Assembly: GCA_018257865.1 (NCBI GenBank)
Contig: JAEUBA010000070.1
Span: forward strand, 62,001 to 126,000
Direction: 5' to 3'
Length of the DNA: 64,000 bases
Origin: Stereocaulon alpinum
Taxonomy: Eukaryota; Ascomycota; Lecanoromycetes; Lecanorales; Stereocaulaceae
Shown: one piece after another, positions 58,490-64,000 of the stretch
Numbering within the stretch: the first letter of the stretch is position 1
How the letters are laid out: each line of letters begins with the position of its first letter
The notes under the pieces: model-generated
The model's input: only the letters and a program-made list of their open reading frames with translations
The model's database searches: none
Told to the model about the DNA's origin: nothing
Program-made: the position numbers and the translations under genes

Positions 58490-59539
58490 ATGCGCCGTAG
58501 CTCCTTCCTCAATCTCCCACGACCTCTAGTTGGCAGAGCCCCCCAACCTTTGCATCTTCAGTGTGGCCTATCCTTTCCAGTTCCAACAGCGCCAAACATT
58601 GTTACCCCTTGGTCCAGAATGTCTACGCGCCCGGGTCGTAATGCTCCAGCGCCACCCCCAGCAGCTAATGCTCTCTATTGCCATACCTGTGGGCGTATAA
58701 TCTGTAAGCCGACCTTTCTCTCACAACATCTGTCTGTCTTTTGCGGCCATTCCCCTGCCATGTCACATGATGACGCATGCTATTTGCCCCTTGTTCAAAT
58801 GCTGCAAACACCTTCAGTAAAAGACCACTTTAGATACTCTCCTACCTTGGTGTGGGGGGGGGGAAATAGCACGGATTACGTTCCACTATTGTTTCAGGTC
58901 TCCGTTCATTAGTATTATCTCTGACTCTCCCCTTCCCCCCACCATCCAGCCCCCCGAAAATCCCACACGCATCAACCAACGCCTCAAAAATACTGCTCCG
59001 ACCGCTGCAGGCGCGAGAAACCACGTCTCGATGTCGCAGGTCATCTTACGAGTACGAGCACGGAGGCTAGGATCGAGCGGTCTTTCGTGAGCTTGTTGGG
59101 TGGTGAGAGGGAGAAGAGAGTTGTGGGGTGTAGGGAGGTTGAGCACGAGGTTTTTGGGGGAAGAGAGGGGGAGGTGGAGAGTGGGGATGGGGATGGGGAT
59201 GGGGATGGGGAGAGGGGAGGTAACGTGAGGGGGGATGGGGAGGAACGTTCTGATGATGAGGATGAGGATGGTGGCGGTGTGCCGCTTCCTTCTTCTTCTT
59301 CTTCGTCTTCTGATACCACTGGTAAATCAACGGAGAACGAAGCTCCCTTATCGTCCCAGCAATTGGGTTTGAAGAGAGCGAGGCAGCGAGAGATGGTACG
59401 GCAGGCTGCTAGGAGGGGTGTGGCGTTTGGGTTTGCGGTTCATGGAATAGGGAGGAGGAAAGTGGATTGCGTGCAGGGTGGTAGGATTGTAGAGTCTAGT
59501 TTTGCTAAGGGGGAGTGGGGTGTTAGGTGGAGGGAGTAG
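58490..59539 (+). CDS. Small hypothetical protein with paired-cysteine (zinc-ribbon-like) motif
   Basis: Exons 58490-58703 and 58950-59539 (246 bp intron, GTAAGC..CCAG), giving 267 aa. The ATG at 58619 (224 aa, MSTRPGRNAP) is an equally good start, and the first 43 residues could then be leader. Splicing brings together YCHTCGRII and KYCSDRCRREKP, a C-x2-C ... C-x3-C arrangement that could hold one zinc ion. The middle has an Asp/Gly run encoded by GGGGAT repeats and an acidic-Ser stretch. The C-terminal part is basic (KRARQREMVRQAARRG). No family name is known to me; fungal orthologues with the same Cys pairs probably exist. Confidence 0.65.
59183..59206 (+). repeat. GGGGAT hexamer repeat (4 copies) within the coding sequence
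   Basis: Four perfect GGGGAT units are followed by GGGGAG and AGGGGAGG to 59220. They encode alternating Gly-Asp and give several G-runs that could form a G-quadruplex on the coding strand. Confidence 0.85.
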
Positions 59540-60122
59540 AAGCTTCAGGGCGTGACGGCGGATGGTATTCCTAGGACGATTAGAGTTTACGCAAGCAGAG
59601 CATCGAGAGCAGAGTGTGGTATAGTAATCGGCACTATTGAGAGCAGAGGTATGTAATTCTCATGCATGATTTGATACTATACTAGCGATGTGAGTCTCCC
59701 ACATGATTGGTGTTATCCTAGCCAAGTCCGTCTATGCACAAGATGAGAAAAGTAAGGTAATAGCCAACCCTTTTTTAATACGACGGCAAGAAGTAACTGC
59801 TCATAGCCAATTCCCCTCTTCGTGAGGCCAGTATTGAGTGTGTCCATATGCACAACAAGGTTCCCATTGAGCCAAACATTGATCCAACCTCCAACTCCTG
59901 TAAAGACCGTCATAGTAGGTATCGTAGCAGTCATCCTCCCAATGTGCAACACCAGCGATTTTCGCCGTGGTAGGTGGCCCAGCAGGATCTTTCAACCTTG
60001 TGACACCTCAGACATGGCGTCGCCGTAGAAATTTAACTTTGAGATTTTTGTATCCAGTAGCAGTGAGCCAGTGCTCAGCACAAGCCTGTGAATAACGCTT
60101 TTTCCCCTGATCCCCGAGAATG
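59540..60122. other. Intergenic between convergent genes
   Basis: 3' flanks of 58490-59539 (+) and RAX1 (-). No gene is seen. Confidence 0.5.
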
Positions 60123-61563
60123 TTAGATGATGTTGCCCACAGGCAGAGCAACAAAGAATACTGTGAGCGGCACACTTATTATCAAAGCCCAAATATGGCT
60201 CTGCATCACAATTCTATCCTGTAGCATTCGAAGTGCTTCATCCTGAACCCAGGTGGTCTTAGTGAAGATTCTCTTGAATAAGGGTTTCTTCTTGTATTTC
60301 GCCACCCATAACTCATGGCTGTAGCTATTCGAAGTACCGAAAGTCTCCAGAGAAACACCTTTCTTAGAGCGACTAGTCATGTGGAAAACGTCGTCGGTCG
60401 AGACGTTGGCTTCGTCGTCTGCCGCGGCATCAAAACTGCTTACCGAAGCGCCATCGCTGAATTGTTCCCAAGGCCGTAATGCTCGGTGATGGTTCGTGTG
60501 AATGATGACACAAAGGCCTTTGTAAGCGGCGACACCTATATCGAAGCCGACGAAGAAGAGCGGAAAGACGAATATCCTCCACCATCGCGCCTCATGGCTG
60601 ATGATGAGCAAGATACCGAGGATGATACCCATTACAACATGGGCTATCCCACAGTTGCGGACAAAGAGCACACGAGGCTTGTTACCGTTGCAGATTGACC
60701 AGCGGATGAAGTTAGGATGTGACTGGCCGCGTAGAGTGGCTTCGACTATGTCCTTGACAAGGGAAAGAGCTGAAGGGTGAGTAGTATGCTGAAGGGCATG
60801 GAGAACGGCGGCGCGGTTGCGGTGTGAAAGGTTGAGTTCGCGAGGGGAGTTGGGAGTAAAGTAATGTGAGATTATGCGGTTGATTTCCGAGCGAAATGGT
60901 TGAATTGAGACTTGGGAGTCGTTAAACAAGAAACGTTTTGGGAAATGAGACAATGACTTACAAGCTTGCCATTTGAGACCTAGCTGTGCATTTGCATCTT
61001 GAACTGAATCAATACCACTGATCTGGGTGTGACCAGTCTTCCCAGAAAGGAAGGACTGCTTGTCAAAATTGGTAGGTGACAAACGTGGTTCAGATTTATC
61101 AAAGTCGACTTCGCAAGCGGTCGCACTAGGCAACGTTGGATCCGATGGAAGAGGAGATGGCTGATGCGCATCGGTGCCGAATGGCTGTGGCGCTTCTACC
61201 CGATACCACGGTGATGATAAGGCTTGCTCTGATTTGGGTGCCGCGTAGAATCTCTTTGTGTAATCTTGGAGCCAAAGAAAGAATTGGAGGTTTTCTGCAT
61301 CGTGAGAGACGTAGACCAGGTAGTCCTACAGGAACGGTCAGTATCGGCTGATGCGGAAGAGAACGAACGCGCGATACCATAAAGTCCTGCAGTGAGCATG
61401 GTGGAAGTGCTTTGTTTTGGACGATATTTTCGAATGAGAGCTCTGGAGGAATGGCCCTCCTATGCTTCTGTGTTCTCTCAACATAGATTTGACATTGGGT
61501 CAAGGTCATAGGCCCTGCGGCTTTGGCGATGTAGTTGGGACGCTTGTAGAGAAGGATGGACAT
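60123..61563 (-). CDS. RAX1: RAX1-like polarity protein (RGS domain plus membrane helices)
   Basis: Exons 61563-61378, 61325-60962 and 60910-60123, giving 445 aa. The N-terminus contains an RGS-like fold split by the first intron: SLQDFM joined to DYLVYVSHDAENLQFFLWLQ. The RGS region resumes after a linker (IQPFRSEINRIISHYF). The C-terminal half has hydrophobic helices, for example CGIAHVVMGIILGILLIIS, IFVFPLFFVGFDIGVAAY and, at the end, HIWALIISVPLTVFFVALPV. This RGS-plus-membrane layout is that of Rax1, which marks bud or polarity sites in yeast and affects growth and stress in moulds. Whether it accelerates GTP hydrolysis is doubtful for this family. Confidence 0.88.
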
Positions 61564-64000
61564 GGTGAGGTGAGGTTGGATGCGGTGAGATTAATATCTG
61601 AATGGTAATAGTAAATGCCCAGCTGATGTTATTACATTGAGACTATGTGAAAATTCCAAGCATGGAGGGGAAGACAAAGACTATCATGAGGTAGGTTATG
61701 TTACAGCTGGCGGGGTAGTGGTAGGAGCGAAAGTAGTCGGCTGCAGTGAGGTTGATGGTTCATGTGACCTGTATGTGGAGCGTATGTGACTAATCATAAG
61801 GTAAGGTGTTGACTGGTCGGTGGCGTCTCATAAGGCGTTGTTGATATGGCGTGAAACGAATGGAAGATTGAGGTAGTGAAGCTAGAGGCAGGCCATGTAC
61901 GCCAGGAACCAGAGCTGCAGTCTCAGGTGCATCCCGTAAGGTAGGCTGATGTCTTGGTCGAGATACTCTGATTGGTTGTGTGATGCTTGGTTCAATTGCA
62001 GATGCGCAGTCTATCAGATACTCTATCAGACAAGGGAGACGGCAGGCTATGGTGATGCTAAGGTAAGGTAAGGTAGGTATCTACCTCAACAATGACGCTA
62101 GCGGATAACATGCATTTTGCATTTTGCATCTCGTGTTTGTTTCCGCAATGACCCCTAAATCGTTTCGGCAACACCACTTAAGTGACTACCTTACCTTATC
62201 CTTCTGTTCTGATCGGCGTCTGCACAATGCTTACAGGAAAGCTATTCCATCCTCAACGTCTGCAGACCGAAGCCAATCGTCATATCATCTTCGCTTTTAA
62301 TGCGTTAGCCTAGTATTCTCGTCGGGCGGATTCTGTTTTCGCCACTATATCTATGTCCGATGTTCATTTCGGGAAACCGAAATGCCCTGGTACGAGATAG
62401 TGCTTATCAACTCCCGCTCGTACCTACCTTAGCCTTTGTAGACAATCGGGTCGCGTCCACCTGCCAGGGACATGGCCAAAGGCCGAAACCCAGGCCGTGG
62501 AAGGGAGAATGTTCAGGGTTTAGCACGCACATGGCAGGTATCGCAAGCCATTCATGCGCATGCCATGACTCGATACCATCCTTTTCAATTCCGACCCTCA
62601 GAAAGTTGCTTCCACATCACGGACGAAGGAGCGACGTCTTGTTTGAGCTTTATCTTAAGTCAGATCGCCATTCCTTACGAGTTGATGATCTCCCAAACTA
62701 CCGGCGCGAGCCGCCATTGCCACTGGCGATCACGAATCAGAATCGAAATCGAAATTGCTCGTCAATCTGGAACATTACGGTAGATGGGCCAATAAATAAT
62801 GCAGGTGCTTGGTGGCGACTCGACTTCCACATTGCTTGATAGGCCAAGCATTTGCCAAGGTCTGTCGCCCATCTTCACACGTGAACAAATCCAGGAACAA
62901 AACGATGCATTATGAGTAAGCCGAGCATCTTACAGCGTAGCATGTTTTGTTGGGCGATCATGGTTGCCAGTGCATATGGAGGTTTCGGCGGGTCCATGCA
63001 GTCAGCAAACTGTGCCGCCAGCGCGGCGTCTAGAAGATCCTGGCAACACCCCAGTAATGGGACTAGATTTCCGTGGCTCAAGACTTGAAAGATTGGGCGT
63101 AGATCCCTTATCGTTCTGCGCATTGCGAGCACATTCTCCGTTAGGTCTGCATTCGTGCGTGAAAGCCCAAGCAATGGCGCCCGTCAGCATAGGAAAGTCT
63201 GGGCGGGGTGAACTACAGTCTACAGCTGCTGAGAATTAAGCTAGATCCTGAAAGGCTTGCCAGCGCTATGACAAAGCTGGAATGTTGACAATTTCTGTTA
63301 CCCATTCTATCAAGGAAGCAGACATGAGGAAGATGACCCCACGAATACTTGACTTATCACGCTAAGACATGCGCCAGTCAGCAAGCCCGCACAGCCAAGC
63401 ACGAACCACATTCACCAACACCAGAGATTTAGCTATCTGCCTTGACCGCTCTTGTTGCTTCAGACACGTGTGCCCCTTGCAGCCCGAACCCTTGAGGCAA
63501 GTAAATACGTAACATGTGGGGCCTAAGGAATCCTTTCTCCGTGCCACGTCGGTCCCCAAGGCTATGGTGAACAACGTCCCTAAGTCAGTAAATGGACAGA
63601 TCGAAGTACCTACTCAAAGTCTCAAGAGTGTGAAGTTGGCGATGATGATATGGGTATTATGAGGGGAACAAAGCCTAGGACTGAGGCGAAACACAACGAC
63701 GGCAATAGAAGCTGTCACTCCACCATTTCATCACAAAAGACGCACCAGATCAAAGTGCAGTACACGTCGGTAGCCGCGCCTTCCTCGGCAATTGAGAAGG
63801 TATTGGCAAAGGCCCACGCAAGGTCAAGTGCTACGAGCAAGAGAACATAGCTTCAGATGCTCCTCCCAATGTTCTGAATCACAGTATCACATCTGGAGTC
63901 AATGATCTGGAGTCAGAGCTACCGAATTTACGTACCAGTAGTAGTAGCAAACAATACAATCGGCAATTCGCAGCATAGGTAGGATCACGATGAGAGCCCA
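61564..64000. other. Gene-poor right end: RAX1 promoter and unassigned sequence
   Basis: About 2.4 kb. Frames of 159 codons at 62360-62839 (+) and 99 codons at 62875-63174 (-) are open but show no family features. AAGGTA-type motifs are clustered between about 61800 and 62200. Confidence 0.45.
62064..62198. repeat. Inverted repeat of an AAGGTA-based motif
   Basis: TAAGGTAAGGTAG at 62064-62076 and its exact reverse complement CTACCTTACCTTA at 62186-62198, 13 bp arms about 110 bp apart. The left arm sits in a run of three AAGGT units starting at 62060. Confidence 0.75.

Noticed and set aside
62360..62839. 159-codon plus-strand frame
   Set aside because: It overlaps another frame of 103 codons, has mixed low-quality composition and no family features; probably chance, but transcript data could change this.
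62875..63174. 99-codon minus-strand frame with helical look
   Set aside because: It has no ATG at a sensible position and no similarity I can recognise; too short to support a gene call.
1..64000. tRNA, rRNA and CRISPR features
   Set aside because: I scanned for tRNA B-box-like motifs with matching arms and for regularly spaced repeats and found none I could support; a covariance-model search would be decisive.
1..64000. Secondary-metabolite or antiviral gene cluster
   Set aside because: There is no polyketide synthase, peptide synthetase, terpene cyclase, cluster transporter or defence operon; the neighbours are ordinary housekeeping, signalling and wall genes.

Overview
The window is nuclear DNA of a filamentous ascomycete (Pezizomycotina; a Dothideomycete is my best guess). 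Almost every gene is split by introns of about 48-60 bp with GT..AG ends. The gene set is typical of moulds: a GNA-3-class G-alpha, a HOG1-type MAP kinase, and a head-to-head pair of chitin synthases with myosin-like heads. I see no tRNA, rRNA, CRISPR array, bacterial-style operon or intact transposon.

Layout. 1-3012 (+): 3' part of a multi-KH RNA-binding protein. 4020-5480 (+): Cys-rich, F-box-like hypothetical protein. 5881-7872 (-): thiamine-diphosphate enzyme whose start codon appears to be split by an intron. 8803-11924 (-): glycogen phosphorylase with ten exons. 12658-14782 (+): OTT_1508-like predicted deaminase, divergent from the phosphorylase. 15914-17386 (-): G-alpha, group III. 18990-20086 (+): a decayed medium-chain dehydrogenase pseudogene. 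20860-22582 (+): HOG1. 22979-25408 (+): AVL9, a DENN-domain secretion protein. 25902-28533 (-): cullin 1. 29126-29674 (-): cupin. 30041-31289 (-): SRF1-like membrane protein, divergent from 31702-32695 (+), a mitochondrial K+/H+-exchange-related protein. 33775-34824 (-) and 35120-36604 (-): two unrecognised proteins, the second with a Zn2Cys6-like cysteine pattern. 36605-41703: about 5 kb without a convincing gene. 41704-42696 (+): disordered hypothetical protein. 43395-44693 (-): END3. 45659-51106 (-) and 52403-58199 (+): class VII and class V chitin synthases sharing a 1.3 kb promoter region. 58490-59539 (+): small Cys-pair protein. 60123-61563 (-): RAX1. 61564-64000: gene-poor.

Many genes fit one theme, polarised growth and wall or stress biology: G-alpha and HOG1 signalling, AVL9/END3 membrane traffic, RAX1 polarity, motor-headed chitin synthases and glycogen mobilisation. 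They are separately promoted, and I see no evidence of a co-regulated cluster.

I built the exon models by hand from splice signals and reading-frame continuity. For every complete multi-exon gene given with exact exons, the coding length is a multiple of three. The most unusual features are the split start codon, three very small exons (8, 13 and 17 nt) in conserved genes, the dehydrogenase pseudogene, the deaminase-like gene, and strong strand-composition switches inside four genes.
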